Part shown: piece by piece, positions 36,792 to 48,643 of the stretch
Numbering within the stretch: the first letter of the stretch is position 1
Layout of the letters: each line of letters starts with the position of its first letter
Assembly: GCA_009763385.1 (NCBI GenBank)
Contig: CM019825.1
Coordinates: 17,243,621 to 17,307,620, forward strand
From: Coix lacryma-jobi var. lacryma-jobi
Lineage: Eukaryota > Streptophyta > Magnoliopsida > Poales > Poaceae
Reading direction: 5' to 3'
DNA: 64,000 nt
Program-made: the position numbers and the translations under genes
Notes under the pieces: model-generated
Told to the model about the DNA's origin: nothing
Seen by the model: only the letters and a program-made list of their open reading frames with translations
Database searches by the model: none

Positions 36792-38824
36792 TGAAAGTCC
36801 CTGTTTGTTTTTGGGTAATTGATGTCACCTAGTGTACTAACCTTGTCATGAAGTGTTTATGAGCTAGGTTGGTACACACCAAGTGCAGGAGCTATACAAT
36901 AAACATGTGTTGGTGGTGGTGACCAAAAGATAGATCAAGTGCTCCACATTTGGAAAAAGAAGAAGGGAAAAGCAAAATCCTATGGAGATCAAGGCAAAGG
37001 TATAAATAGGAATTTTGTTTTGGCACTCAAGACACCATAGAGGGTGTGAGTGCATTTAGGATAGATAGCCGTACTATTAAGAGGGGAATATCTCAGTGAT
37101 CACGGTTATCAAGTGCCACTAGATGGACTCATACATGCATATGCATTAGGACCTAGTGTGCTAACTCGAATCCTTTGAAAATGTTTGTGAAAATGCCAAC
37201 ACACATGCACAAGATGATGAACACTTGGTGGTGTTAGCACTTTTGCAAAGGAGAAGTTGTTGAAGTAGTTTTGGATCAACACAGAGAAGAAAATGAAGTT
37301 TTCTGTGTATGGTCGGTGGTACCGACCAGGGTGGTCGGTGGTACCGCCCATAGGTGTTGTGTGCAACCTTCTCTGTGTTGGGGCGTTTTTGGCCTGGCGG
37401 TGGTACCGCTATAAGCTCGGTACTACCGCCGGCGGTGGTACCGACCGGATGGTCGGTGGTACCGTGGCCCTGAGGAGTCTTTGCAGAGCTCTCTGTGTGG
37501 TTTTGAAAAAGACCTACCGGTAGTACCGCCAAAACCTCGGTAGTACCGCGTCCGGTGCTACCGACCCAAGGCCGGTGATTGGCAAGCTTGCGGAGCTCTC
37601 TGAGTTGAGTGGAAGTTGACCTGGTGGTGGTACCGCCATAGGACCGGTACCACCGGGCTCGGAAGTACCGACCAGGGGATCGGTAGTTCAAAGGTCTGGA
37701 AGAAGTTTTTGAATGCGTTCTGTGTAGATCCGAAAGTAGCCTGCCGGTAGTACCGCCATAGGGCCGGTACTACCGACTTCGGAGGTACCGACCAGAGAGT
37801 CGGTGCTTCGCCTAAATCAGCGGGTCGTGTGTTAACGGCTAGTTTGACTCTGTCGGTACTACCGCCCAGGAGGGGTCGGTACTACCGACCAAGCGCAGAA
37901 AAGTGGGGTTCGGGCTGTCGTCCTCCCCTCTCTATAAATTGGCCGTGGCCGCTTTTGGGGACAGCTTCTTGACTTTCCGACTTCTTGAACATCCTCTTGA
38001 GCAAGATCTAATCCCTCCCTCCGATCTCTTTGCTTGTTAGTGCGAATCCAAGTGAGATCGAGAGATCCAAGTGCATTTGCTTATGAGTTTGCATCTAGTG
38101 GCACTTGGCGATTGTTGTTGCTGCGGATATTCTTATTACTCTTGGTGGTTGCCGCCACCTAGACGGTTTGGAGCAGCGGAGGAGATTAGGCACGAGTGGT
38201 GATTGTTCGTGGCCATCTCCCGGTGATTTGTAAGGGGTTTCTTGTACCTTCCCCGGCGGAGCGCCAAAGGTAACTCTAGTGGATTGCTCGTAGCTTGTGG
38301 ATCCCCATCTTGTGTTGGTTGTGCGGCACCCTTTTGAGGGTTAGGCGTGTGATGCCTATTAGCGCGTGAACCTCCAAGTGGGTGTATCGCTACAACGGGG
38401 ACGTAGCTTGCCGGCAAGCAAGTGAACCTCGGAGGAAAAATTATTGTGTCAACCTGTCTCCGTGGTATTCTTTGATATTCATTTATTAATCTCTTGTCGG
38501 CTCGGTATACACACCTCTATCTCTTGTACTTACATTTGTTACTTTCTTGCAAGTTATTTTTATACCTTGTTGTTAGTTACATTCTCTTATCTTGTGTAGT
38601 GATATACATTATTGCTTATTTAGTTGTTGAATAGTTTCTTTGATCTCGTGTGACTTAGAGTTTGTGGTTATCTAGAATTGTGAATCGGTGGCTTGCATCT
38701 GTGTAGAGCTAGCGCAAACTTCGCTTCGCCATTTAGTTGTCTAACTAGTTTGTTTAAGTGTTGTTGTAGAAATTTTTTATAGGCTATTCACCCCCCCCCC
38801 CCTCTAGCCATTTAGGACCTTTCA
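36792..38824 (+). repeat. 3' LTR of copia B (2033 bp)
   Basis: Pairs with 28442-30469. The poly-C tract near the end has expanded to 12 C (from 7). The TATA box is at 37933-37939 and the palindrome array at about 37310-37895. Confidence 0.95.
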
Positions 38825-39251
38825 GTTGGGGAATGACTGCTGCACAGAGTGACTGAAAGGGGTGAGGACCTCCGACTCCAGTCGAAGATCTATTTAGTGC
38901 AATAGGAGAGAAGACAATAGCACTTATGGTTTTATCAACCGATCTATCCCTTGCATGAGACTTTTCTCTCCCTTTTATAGCATATTGTTTATGGAGATTT
39001 CTCCCATTTACATTTCTGCCCATACATAGTATAGAGATATTCCTAGAACATTCCCCTGCTCAAGCTTGACCATGGAGGGTACTTTGCGCTTCTTGCTTCA
39101 TTCTTCAACCACCCCGCTTGTTGGGCCTTGAGCCACCCGAACACGGTGACTGAAGGAGGCTCATTTCCGCCATAGTCTTGTCTGAGCAGAGGTCCCTGCC
39201 GGATTGACATTTCTTTCGCATCAAGGCATTCGCCGCCCCTGACGACCAACA

Positions 39252-41332
39252 CTAGTGGAAGACCTCTGCTTTTGCCTTCTCATTTCCTTACTAGCCTCCG
39301 CCATTCGGGGGACCTCTGCCTTCTGGAAGACCTCCAGCGTTCGCAATACCTTTGTCATCTTGTTGGACCTCTGTTACTCGGAATACCTCCGCCTTCCAAT
39401 AAGCCTTCGTCTTCTGGAAGACCTCTGACGTCCGAGAGACCTCTGTCGTCTTGTTGGAGCTCCGTCGCCCGAAAGACCTCTGGCGTCCGGGAGACCTCCG
39501 TTGTCTTGTTGGACGGACCTCCGTCACTCTTGTTGATGTGTGGAGGATATCCATGAGTTCTTTCAAATATGGATTGATCATTATGAGAATAAAAGGGCAA
39601 ACAATACACGAGGCCAACCTCAGCAGCCGGAAGTCTTTTTTGGAGCCGGAGGATCAAGAGTTGTTAGTACGACACATTGCAGGGGTGCGGGTTGTCACTT
39701 TGAACCGAAATGGTATATTACATCCTTATGGAAAGGAATTATCTATGATGCATCCTGCTAGAAGCTTCGAGATCGAGGATGTAGTTGGCCTTATGCATGT
39801 TAGCAGCTATTCTTGGATGCTGGACTTTGGGATTGGTTGGAGATGCACGATTGGTTTCCTAAGCAGATTGCCTAGCATGGATAGGATATGTTGTTGGTCG
39901 ACATGTATGACTTCTTTTTTTCTAAGGAGATTGCCTACTATGGATACTATAAGTTGTTGGTTGAGATGTATGATTGCTTTCCTGAGATTGGCTGCTTTGG
40001 ATAGGATAGGTCTTCAGTTTGTTTTGTCTGCTCCATGTTTATGTGAACTGGAGTCCAATGTTGTTTTTATCCATGATTGAATGCCTCTTTGTGCTCTGTC
40101 AAAACTTTGCAATAGTGTTACTGGTATACTTGGTTAATTGTAAAACTTTGTTATCATGTGGCCTCATGTGTGTTTACCATGTGGCCTTGTGTTGTTACCA
40201 TGTAGCCTAGTGTGTTTTTATCTTTGTTACATGTTCTGTTTGCCTAGTAGGACAAGGTGAACTAGTTTCACTTTTCTTTCTTGTTAAATTAGTACAGTCC
40301 ATCCCAATTCTAGGTCCTACAACCCAAAACATCACTTTATTTGTGACTAAAGGGAGTACACACATTTTCCTGGTTTATTATTCCAACCTTCTTCCCAAGC
40401 CAAGGTAACAGTAAATAAATGCGCAAAATTGCTTGGATGAAGCAGTAACGATGACAGTGGTTCAGTGACCATAATTTCAGACTAAAGTTGATTAAGACCG
40501 TTATCGGCAAACTGACGCATGGGATGCACCCTTGAACGAATACACAACTTGCAGATAATTGGTCTCAGATTTCACAACCAAAAATGACAATCATGGTCAT
40601 GCTTCGACTTTCTATACTCTACTAAGGGATTCTTTGGAGGAAACAATTTCCTTTAGGTCATGTTGTGACAATAGCTTTGTAGAAAGGCCCAAATTCTTCA
40701 TCGAAAAGAAATGTTTGCAGATCCGTGGGATGGACTCTGAAGTGTTCTCCCAGGGCCACAATGACCCCATGAAAACTGGTAGCGAAGGCATATACTCCTT
40801 CATTTGGCACAAGGAATCTGTGTGGTTTCTTGTCTGGAAAGAAAATGAAAAATCTACATTAATGGTGAACATTTTGAGTTGACAATCACCTTTCATAAAT
40901 CTCAACTGTAAAAATGAGTGATGCCATATCTGAAATAGGCTCAGTTCAAGTGTAAAATATACACAACCAGGAACATGAGTAATACTATCACAGAAATAGG
41001 TACAGTTCACCTGCAAGATTTCCAAAATTCAAAGGTATTTTGAGTACATCAAAAAAAAATTCTCAGTCCTAATCATAGTGACAAATTAGAAATCATGCAT
41101 AAGTTTCCTTGAAAATGGAAGGGGTTTTTTTTCTTCTATTGGGGTGATTGTTAAGGGCAACCTTTGGAATAGACAGGCCAGAAAACAGATATATAAAAGA
41201 ATTGGCTCATTCTCAGGCATAATCCATGGAACCATTTCCATGCAATTGCTAGATCAACAATCAAGATAGTTAGTAAGACTCAAGAACCTCCTGTGAAACC
41301 AATATCATTTGCAACGTTACTTCTGGTTCTCA
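39252..41332. other. unassigned region with a short-unit imperfect repeat
   Basis: From 39262 to about 39530 the sequence is a chain of related units based on GACCTCYG and TCTTGTTGGA, about 15-30 bases each. Beyond that, open frames (for example 39451-40080) are not recognised and have no good gene structure. Nothing else is supported. Confidence 0.4.
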
Positions 41333-41466
41333 ATTTTTTTTGAACGCAATTAAAAGATAGGCCAGGGTGTACCAGCAATTCGAAGAGAGGAGGTGGGCAC
41401 CGGGTTTGAGCCCAGGTGGCGTCGCTCTCAACTAGAGCGCTCTACCAAACGAGCCAGTGCTCGTTC
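41333..41466 (-). mobile_element. tRNA-derived SINE
   Basis: On the - strand an A-box-like GGCTCGTTTGGTAGAGC (about 41438-41456) is followed about 30 bases later by a B-box-like GGGCTCAAACCCG (41401-41413), as in RNA polymerase III promoters. The body ends in an A-rich tail (T-run at 41333-41341 on +). It is not a tRNA gene: no acceptor stem closes. TTCTCAATT-like flanks on both sides may be the target duplication. Confidence 0.6.
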
Positions 41467-41530
41467 CCCTGTTTCTCAATTCTCAATAACTTTATTGTTC
41501 CCCTGTTTCTCAATTCTCAATAACTTTATT
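41463..41530. repeat. 34-bp tandem duplication
   Basis: Two identical 34-base units (41463-41496, 41497-41530) beginning GTTCCCCTGTTTCTCAATTC, directly beside the SINE. Confidence 0.9.
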
Positions 41531-41854
41531 AGTGAAATTTTACCTAGAAATTAGCAAATGACAGTTCTAATACTTCGGCACACCAATGAAAATTATATGA
41601 CAACAACAAAAGTGCACAACACTGGTCTAGGCCCAAATGGTATGGATTTGCCAAAACTCGGTGCAATAATTGTCCGACACTTCCTGTCTCATCTAGGTTA
41701 TCATTGAAGTACAACAACAAAGCACTCACAATACAAACATCTAACATTCCATGTTTCAGTATAATAAAGCACTTATAATAAAACCCAGAGATTTGTTGTG
41801 GTACCTCCAAATAACTGTGGACCGTTCATTTTTTTATCGAACGGTTACGATCAC

Positions 41855-41878
41855 ATATTACCTCCTAGGAGGTAATAT
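41855..41878. repeat. perfect 24-bp palindrome
   Basis: ATATTACCTCCT and its exact complement AGGAGGTAATAT, with no loop. A related sequence (GATATTACCTCC...GAGGTAAA) occurs at about 42474-42617, where it is split by the Tourist MITE. Confidence 0.85.
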
Positions 41879-42099
41879 CTGAAATGTATATTTATTTAAT
41901 TTCTATTTTATGAAATAGAGTAAATAAGGAAAGTTTTATATATAACAAATATTTTTTTAAATTTAATCCATGCATGCATGATCTGACTAATATAGTAAAT
42001 AATTTTTATTTTTTAATAATTTTGTCCTTGATATTTTTTATTACCTCCCCCCGCAAAAAAAGTACTACAACATATGGCTCCTGTGATCCATGCGCACTA

Positions 42100-42190
42100 C
42101 TCCCTCCGTCCCTAAATAACTGTCTCTAGAAATCCGTGTTTCCCTCATAGACACGCTTTTCGGACGACAGTTAAAAGGGGACGGAGGGAG
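42100..42190 (+). mobile_element. Stowaway-type MITE (91 bp)
   Basis: Ends CTCCCTCCGTCC...GGACGGAGGGAG, with TA on both sides (42098-42099, 42191-42192). A second copy of the same family in opposite orientation is at 54313-54403. Confidence 0.93.
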
Positions 42191-42487
42191 TACACAACAT
42201 TGTGCCTGCTTGCTTGACCCATGCGCACGCCATCGGGATCCATGCTGCGACACTCACGGAGACTCGAGAGGGAAATGAATCCGTCTGGCCCAGAACAACA
42301 TAATAGGATCCGTTTGCTGCTCCCGTGATTAGAGGGATCGACATGCATATTTTAAAAGGAAATATAACCTTCCGTCATTAGAGAATGCGGAGAAAGTATT
42401 TTTCTTTTTACATTTTTTTAATTTATTAAGTTATTTAAAAAACTAAAAAATCAACGGTTCAGATTTATTTAAGATATTACCTCCTAA

Positions 42488-42605
42488 GGCCTTGTTTGGA
42501 TGCACATGTATTTAGCTAAATTCGCATGTATTGAAGTGTATTTGAACTAAGTTACACTCCAATCCATGTGGTTTGAGGTAGATACATGCGCATTCAAACA
42601 AGGCC
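42488..42605. mobile_element. Tourist-type MITE (118 bp)
   Basis: Inverted ends GGCCTTGTTTGGATGC and GCATTCAAACAAGGCC, flanked by TAA at 42485-42487 and 42606-42608, as expected for PIF/Harbinger-derived MITEs. Confidence 0.85.
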
Positions 42606-43393
42606 TAAGAGGTAAAGTTTGTACCTTAACATTGCCCTAAAACCCAGGCATTTACCAGGCTTCAATACTAGTACGGCTCAACCCTTTGGTCAGGCAATCA
42701 CTGCACACATGATTATTCTAGCTGAGTAATAGTGCTGATAAAGTAAGTCATGATTAATCAACTACCGCCAGTTCTTGGACCTTACCAGATCAAGGTCACA
42801 ACAATTATTCACGGTCCACACCAATTGGAAGCAAAAGTTGACTTCAGATGGTTATCGGAAACATTACGAAAAAGTCCGGTTTTAAGAAAGTCCACTTTTC
42901 CTCTCTCAACTCTAAAACCAGACAAGACACATCCCTCAACTTTTGAAACAATACATTTTGCCTCCCTCACCGATTATAATTTATACTCATTAGATCATGT
43001 ATAACTTAGTTATAAATTTATTTTAGTTACACAAAAAACATAGATATAAAGCTATAACAAAATTTTGTACTAAAGTGTACTATATTATATGTTCACTGTA
43101 TAATATACTCATGTGGAGTTCAACAAAATTGGATTTTCTTTTTTATGTTTTTTCTACTATTTTTTAAAGATTCAACGAAAATAAATAAAAAAGAAAAAGA
43201 CAAAATCACTATTACTGTAGAAAACCACCGTACAAAACAGGCCAGAGAGGTACAATAAATTATTTCAAAAGTTAAGAGAGGTGTTTTGTCTGGTTTTGAG
43301 TTGAGAGAAAAAATGGACTTTCGCAAAAGTTGAGGGAAGAAAATAGACTTTTTCCTAATAACTCGCAGGTGGAGGAAATTGCAGCAGATCAAC

Positions 43394-43533
43394 TGGGCCA
43401 TGCTGGCCTGGTTTCGCACGGGCAGGCACGGGCGAAGAGGAACACGGCCCATGAGAAGAACACGGCCCACAAGAAAAACACAGCCCGAATCCCTGGATAA
43501 AACCCTAGACAGCGGCGGGCGTCTCCATAAAAG
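43394..43533 (+). promoter_or_regulatory. eL42 core promoter: Site II and telo-box motifs
   Basis: Site II elements (TGGGCC or GGCCCA) at 43394-43399, 43446-43451 and 43464-43469, followed by a telo-box-like AAAACCCTAG at 43499-43508. This pairing is characteristic of plant ribosomal-protein promoters and links expression to cell growth. A CATAAAAG at 43526-43533 may act as TATA, about 110 bases before the ATG. Confidence 0.7.
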
Positions 43534-43638
43534 CACAGCGCTTCTACCCCGCCGCCGCCACTCGATCCAGCAGCCTCTCGACCGGATAGAGAGCACGCCG
43601 CACAAGTCCCTTCCGGCCTCTCTTCCGCCGCCGCCAAG

Positions 43639-45052
43639 ATGGTAAACCACACTCTTTCCCGCCTCTCTCTCTCTGTTCCTTCCTCGCGCGCGGGCCTCTC
43701 CGAAACCCTTGTACCTTGCTGCCCCTGTTGATTGGTGCGTGGCTCATGATGGACGGGTAGTACCTCATGTAGATTATGTAGTGGATGAGCGTTTTCATTT
43801 CAATTTCGTTCTGGATGAGATAGCTCTCCTGGGTTGTTTAAATTGGTCGGTGGCTATCATTTAGTATGTAGAGGCTTGTCCCCTTCCTGATTAATTGGTC
43901 ATTCTTCGGTCGATGTTTTTTTTTTTTTTTTTTTGTGGTAGTTCGATTTGTGGCGTTGCCCATTTATGTTATCAGATCTGTGGAGTATACTGCATCACAG
44001 GGAGATCTGCGATTCCTAGTAGTAGCCATCCGGTGCTGGTATTTCTTTATTTTTAGACTCATTCTAGATCTAGAGGAGGATTTATGTTAAATTTGTGCGA
44101 CAAACTGCATTTTGTTTGGACATCTGAGGTGTGCAGCGCACAACTTTGTTAGTTGAACTGATAATGGCTGCATATACTTTCTATATAAGGCCTCTGGGAT
44201 GCACTGTCACAATTGTTCCTGGATTTTGGCATGATTCTTTTTTTATCTTTTGTTCAAACGCGTAGTGCTTCTTTATGGTCCTATGATGGCATGAATCTTT
44301 GAGACCTGATTATTCTCATGATGACAACTATTAACATATCTTCTGAGGACCTATAAGCTCCGATTTGAGTTATTAATTTTCCCTCCCAACTTATAGTGAA
44401 CTTGTTTATACAGCCATGTGGAGAACTTGCTTATGGTTTGATCTTCAGTTGCTAAGGAGAGGGAATGTTGTTTTAATTTTTCAATTTGTTTCACATGTTA
44501 TACAGGTGAACGTTCCCAAGACCAAGAAGACCTACTGCAAGAATAAGGAGTGCAAGAAGCACACTCTCCACAAGGTGACTCAGTACAAGAAGGGCAAGGA
44601 TAGCCTGTCTGCCCAGGGAAAGCGCCGTTATGACCGCAAACAGTCAGGATATGGTGGCCAGACCAAGCCTGTCTTCCACAAGAAGGTAATGCAGCATATC
44701 TATTTGATTGTACAATCTGTCAATTCTTTGTATCTTTGTCTGTTTTGATGCTAGCATGAATGACTGGAAAATAACTGTGAATTCTAAATGCCTGTTGAAC
44801 GCACAGTTTGGGATATGACAAATGTTGTGATTTTCAGGCCAAGACCACCAAGAAGATTGTGCTGAAGCTGCAGTGCCAGAGCTGCAAGCACTACTCACAG
44901 CACGCGATCAAGGTACTGACTCATTCTCCCTGTTGAACAAACTATTTCTCCATTTGTTTTAGCTCACTTTTTACTGACTCCCTGTGTCACAGAGGTGCAA
45001 GCATTTTGAGATTGGTGGAGACAAGAAGGGCAAGGGAACATCACTTTTCTAA
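43639..45052 (+). CDS. RPL44: 60S ribosomal protein eL42 (L44/L36a)
   Basis: Four exons: 43639-43641 (only the ATG), 44506-44685, 44838-44912 and 44993-45052, all with GT-AG introns. They give a 105-residue protein, the usual plant length. It begins MVNVPKTKKTYCKNKECKKH and ends GGDKKGKGTSLF. The zinc-binding cysteines are in CKNKEC near the start and in CQSCKHYSQH...RCKHF near the end. eL42 sits at the E site of the large ribosomal subunit, next to the tRNA CCA end. The first intron splits directly after the start codon, common in plant ribosomal-protein genes, and is 864 bases long. All frames are intact and the Site II/telo-box promoter is in place, so the gene looks functional. Confidence 0.97.
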
Positions 45053-46980
45053 GTTTCTCATCACCTGTCTGGTTGTTGAGTTGAAGCTGTGGGTCTTCTA
45101 CTGTTCTAAAAACCTTTCAATGTTACTAGTAGTTCTGAAAGCAGACCATGCTATGTATCCAAATTCCAATGCCTGACATTTGTTCTGAGTATTGGTTGAC
45201 TTTTGGCTAAATGAAGTTTTGTAGCTTGAATCGTCACTGAATCTGTTCTGTGTTTGTTTGATTTTGTTTTGCCATTGCGTAAGCTTGATCGTTTTTACAC
45301 CAATTTAACTGGCTGCATTGAATCCCGTGGAATGTATATAATTTTGTGTAATCGTGCTCACACTGAATTGTTGGAGATATTTGATAGCCTGATTTGCTGT
45401 GATGGCAACCAACTAAACTTCAGTTGGGCACTGTTTAGGTAATGGCCACTTATCGACAAAATATATGTTTTTCATCTTTAATAAGCATGGGGTCTTTTTC
45501 CTCCTGAAGTTTTAAACGTTGGTATTGAATGCAGAAACAAGAAAGGTTCTGTTTTCTGCCAGATTTCTTGGGGTCTGCTAGAGACACCAAAATTTGCAAC
45601 TAATAGTGTGTTTGATTCACAGTTCACACCAATGACCATGTGATGTTGCATTGACCTGTTCCATTACCACAAACAAAAAAGCGAGAAATGAGTAGATGAT
45701 GGGCTATACGAAAAAAAACTCGAAACACCTTATTGTTTGAGAGATCGAACACCAACACATTATTACGCTGCAGATATAATGGCTCACTTTGGCATCTTAT
45801 TTACTCGTTTATTATAGCCTTGAGCCTTCCGGCTACTAAAAGCGATAAGACATTAAAATGACGAGCACATCTGTTTGGTTTTCGCTGTGCTTTCGCTACA
45901 TCTGTTTGCCGTTTTTGCTGCGCTTTCGCTACATCTGTTTGGTTGTTTCAGACTTTCAGTCGCTTCTTTCTGCCAGGACAAACTTCCTCATGTTTCAGGA
46001 AATACCCATCTTGTGATGATATAAACATACCCATATGTGAGGATTTAAAAACACCTATCTTGTGACATTTAAATTTTCTTTGACAGGTCCGGATCATAAT
46101 GTTAGAGTTCACCTTTTATCTACTCTTCATCTGGATAGCTTAGAAGCGCATCTACTGTTCTTTCTTCAGGTTAATCTTCAAGAGCATAAAGCATCTATCA
46201 GCTATTATGTTACATTCCACATCGATGCTGCTAGGAACTGAACTCATGGATATGGAATTCCGCCCCACTCTGGCTGCAGTGCAGGATCAAGGTACACGAA
46301 TCAGGGCATCAGTGTACCTTCATCCTGAAGGTACTTGCCTCTTCAGCTAGCTGCCATCGTAGCCAAAAATTTGAAACGCCCTAACCGCTCTTCCAAATGA
46401 GAAGGCTAGGGCATCGGATGATAAAAGCCCTACAACTTCAGGGTTCACAAAATGCAGGATACATGCAAATCAGGAAGCTCACAAATTCACAATCTTCTAG
46501 TTGTATAACTGGTTTGGCATGGATACAAATGCCAGCTACTTCAGGGCATTTTACATTTTATTAGTACTCCGTATATTATTGAAAAAGATAACAGAACTGT
46601 ATTCTTGTCCTTTCAAGTCGGCTACAACTGTTTAAGGAACACGTTTCTTTCTTGGTCTAAATGAAATCTGAATCAGGTCTGGAGAACGGTACAATGGTAC
46701 GCCCACTTTTGTTTGATATGTTTGTCATTTTTCAAATTACTCGGTACGGTTTTTGGCACGGAGTTTTCCGCTAACCATTAGAATTAGAATGATACTGGCT
46801 ATTTGTACTAAAACTGGTTTGGCACCCTCTACCTCTGTGACTGTCTCTAAATCTTCCTGCAACTCACTAGCATTATCTTCAGTACTGGATATATGATCCT
46901 GCAATGCATGAATGCATGTAGTAAGCACTAAAGAGCAAAGTCTTTCTCAATGTTCAAAGAACAATCTGGAAAAGATGTCC
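45053..46980. other. eL42 3' flank and unassigned intergenic DNA
   Basis: 3' untranslated region of eL42 at the start, then no supported gene. A short direct repeat (GCTTTCGCTACATCTGTTTG) occurs twice near 45890 and 45920. Open frames are short and unrecognised. Confidence 0.5.
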
Positions 46981-47450
46981 TTGGACACCTCCCCCTCCAA
47001 GTTGGATCAAACTCAATGTTGATGCAGGGTTTGACCCTATCATGCGACAGGCAGGCTTGGGCATTGTTGCTAGGAACCATTTGAGCGGAGTGATTTTCTC
47101 AGGTTAGACTGGCGACCACTTATGTTCCTCGGCTGAAGAAGCTAAAAATCTAGCAACTTTGACCAGAATCCAGAAGGCTCTCTCGACCTCTACATGACCT
47201 ATATGGCTGGAATCTAATAGCTTAGCTATAGTACAAGCACGAAACAACAATATTCCAAATCGATCACCTAGTTGCATCATCATCGAGCAAGCAAAAGAAA
47301 CGTTGAGACTTTTACAAGACTTCAAAGTTACAAAATGCCACAGGATGGAGTAGTTTCGACCCGGTTTCGGAGAACAGGTCGCCGTGCCACTATGGGTCAC
47401 TATAGTAATGTACATAGGTACATTCTGTAGAAGTGCTGGACATAATGCCA
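46981..47450 (+). pseudogene. RNase H-like (RVT_3) domain relic
   Basis: The frame PPPPSWIKLNVDAGFDP...AGLGIVARNHLSG matches the start of the plant RNase H-like domain found in LINE-derived and domesticated proteins. A TAG follows at about 47104, then CSSAEEAKNLATL and PIWLESNSLAIVQARN continue the same frame, with another stop between them. The acidic residues (LNVDAG, SSAEEA, LESNS) sit where the active site would be. No reverse transcriptase is nearby. It is a dead fragment. Confidence 0.55.
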
Positions 47451-47824
47451 TTTTGAAGTCAAATGGCACGCCGAATTTCTTCCGCCATGCATTTGGCATT
47501 GCCAAGCGCAACCTGCAACCCTGAAACCCAGAAACAGAGCATCTTAACAAGCACGAGCAGAGCATCTGAACGAAAGCTGAGTTTTAGATACCTGAAGAGC
47601 TTGTGCAGTGGCGAGCAAGATCCGGGAGCTCAAGTGACCATTCAGGTCTCTTCCATTGGTTATGCATCGGAAAATAAAAAAAATAAAAGAATAACCACTG
47701 GAAGCAAGACTTGTATTTTATTTGGACAGCTACAGTACCAAACCAGAGTGCAGAGGCGTCAGACGAGACGACCGACCCTCGCTCGGTTGTCATTGCATTG
47801 TTACTACCTTGATTGATAATCTAA

Positions 47825-48165
47825 GGTCTTGTTTAGTTTTTACCGTAAAAAATTTTCAACCATCACATCAAATGTTTAAACACATACATAAAGTACTAAA
47901 CTTACACTTAAAAATAACTAATTACACAGATTGTGTGTAATTCACGAGACGATTTTTAAGTATAATAAGTTTATGTTTTGATAATGTTGAGCTATAGTAA
48001 ACATGTACTAATGATGAATTAATTAGTCTTAATAAATTCGTCTCACGGTTTCCAAGTGGAATATGTGATTTGTTTTTTTATTAGTCTATTTTTAATAAAA
48101 TAAATTAGTGTCGAAACATCTGATGTGACATGTAAAAACTTTTGACACTCCAACTAAACAAGGTC
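47825..48165. mobile_element. Tourist-like MITE (341 bp)
   Basis: Ends GGTCTTGTTTAGTTTT and CAACTAAACAAGGTC are near-inverted repeats, flanked by TAA (47822-47824, 48166-48168). The inside is AT-rich and noncoding. A related copy begins at 63831. Confidence 0.8.
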
Positions 48166-48603
48166 TAAGCTACTAATCAATGATGCGCGCCTTAGGCCCC
48201 ATCCTACCATCAAGGAACATGTAGAGTATGGACTTGTGCTTGACCATCTGGAGAGCTTGTCCATCTTCTCGTACCTGATGTACTCGATAACTCGATTCAA
48301 GTTCTGTTTTGGGCTCTACGGTGCAAATAACTCACAGATGCATTTCGTTTTCTGTTGCTGTTCTTTCGGGTTTATTATTGCCGATAAAGCAGTTTTGCTG
48401 CGTCCAAAAATCCAAAAATTAAGACGGCGAAGCCGAAGCGGACTGGCAGTCCACTACTTTCAACGTCGACGAGGCCAACTACGCGAACCTGAACTGCACA
48501 CCTCAAGACGCATGCATTACAGCTATGAGCTACGGCTACGGCGGGCGAGCCCAAGAGACGTAACGTACGGCTGAAGCCCTGCACCGGCATGCCAATGGAA
48601 ACG

Positions 48604-48604
<1 letters not shown>

Positions 48605-48643
<39 letters not shown>

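Larger units (their letters stand above)
28442..38824 (+). mobile_element. Ty1/copia retrotransposon B (SIRE/Maximus type), complete
   Basis: Two LTRs of about 2.03 kb begin TGAAAG and end CTTTCA, with target duplication GTTGG at 28437-28441 and 38825-38829. The internal order is primer-binding site, gag, pol, a 1-kb spacer and a polypurine tract. It is related to copia A in protein, LTR ends, primer site and spacer, but the LTR sequences differ substantially. By eye the two LTRs differ at roughly 25-30 positions over 2 kb (a bit over 1 percent), so the insertion is young. Lesions are one frameshift in gag and one in integrase. Confidence 0.95.
28436..39251 (-). mobile_element. short LTR-like element interrupted by copia B
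   Basis: With copia B and one GTTGG copy removed, about 430 bases remain with ends TGTTGG...CCAACA. On the - strand a TATA box (CTATAAAAGGG, about 38970-38982) sits in the expected place. This fits a solo LTR of another family. Flanking 5-mers (TCATG, CTAGT) do not match, so the call is tentative. Confidence 0.4.

Noticed and set aside
39250..39260. CACTAGTGG as a CACTA-transposon end
   Set aside because: No matching inverted end or 3-bp duplication found in the window; kept only as a remark on the adjacent repeats.
41401..41456. possible tRNA gene
   Set aside because: Has A- and B-box-like words but no closing acceptor stem or proper anticodon arm, and an A-tail follows; called a SINE.
41977..42060. 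AT-rich stretch as a matrix-attachment or replication site
   Set aside because: No specific motif beyond base composition.
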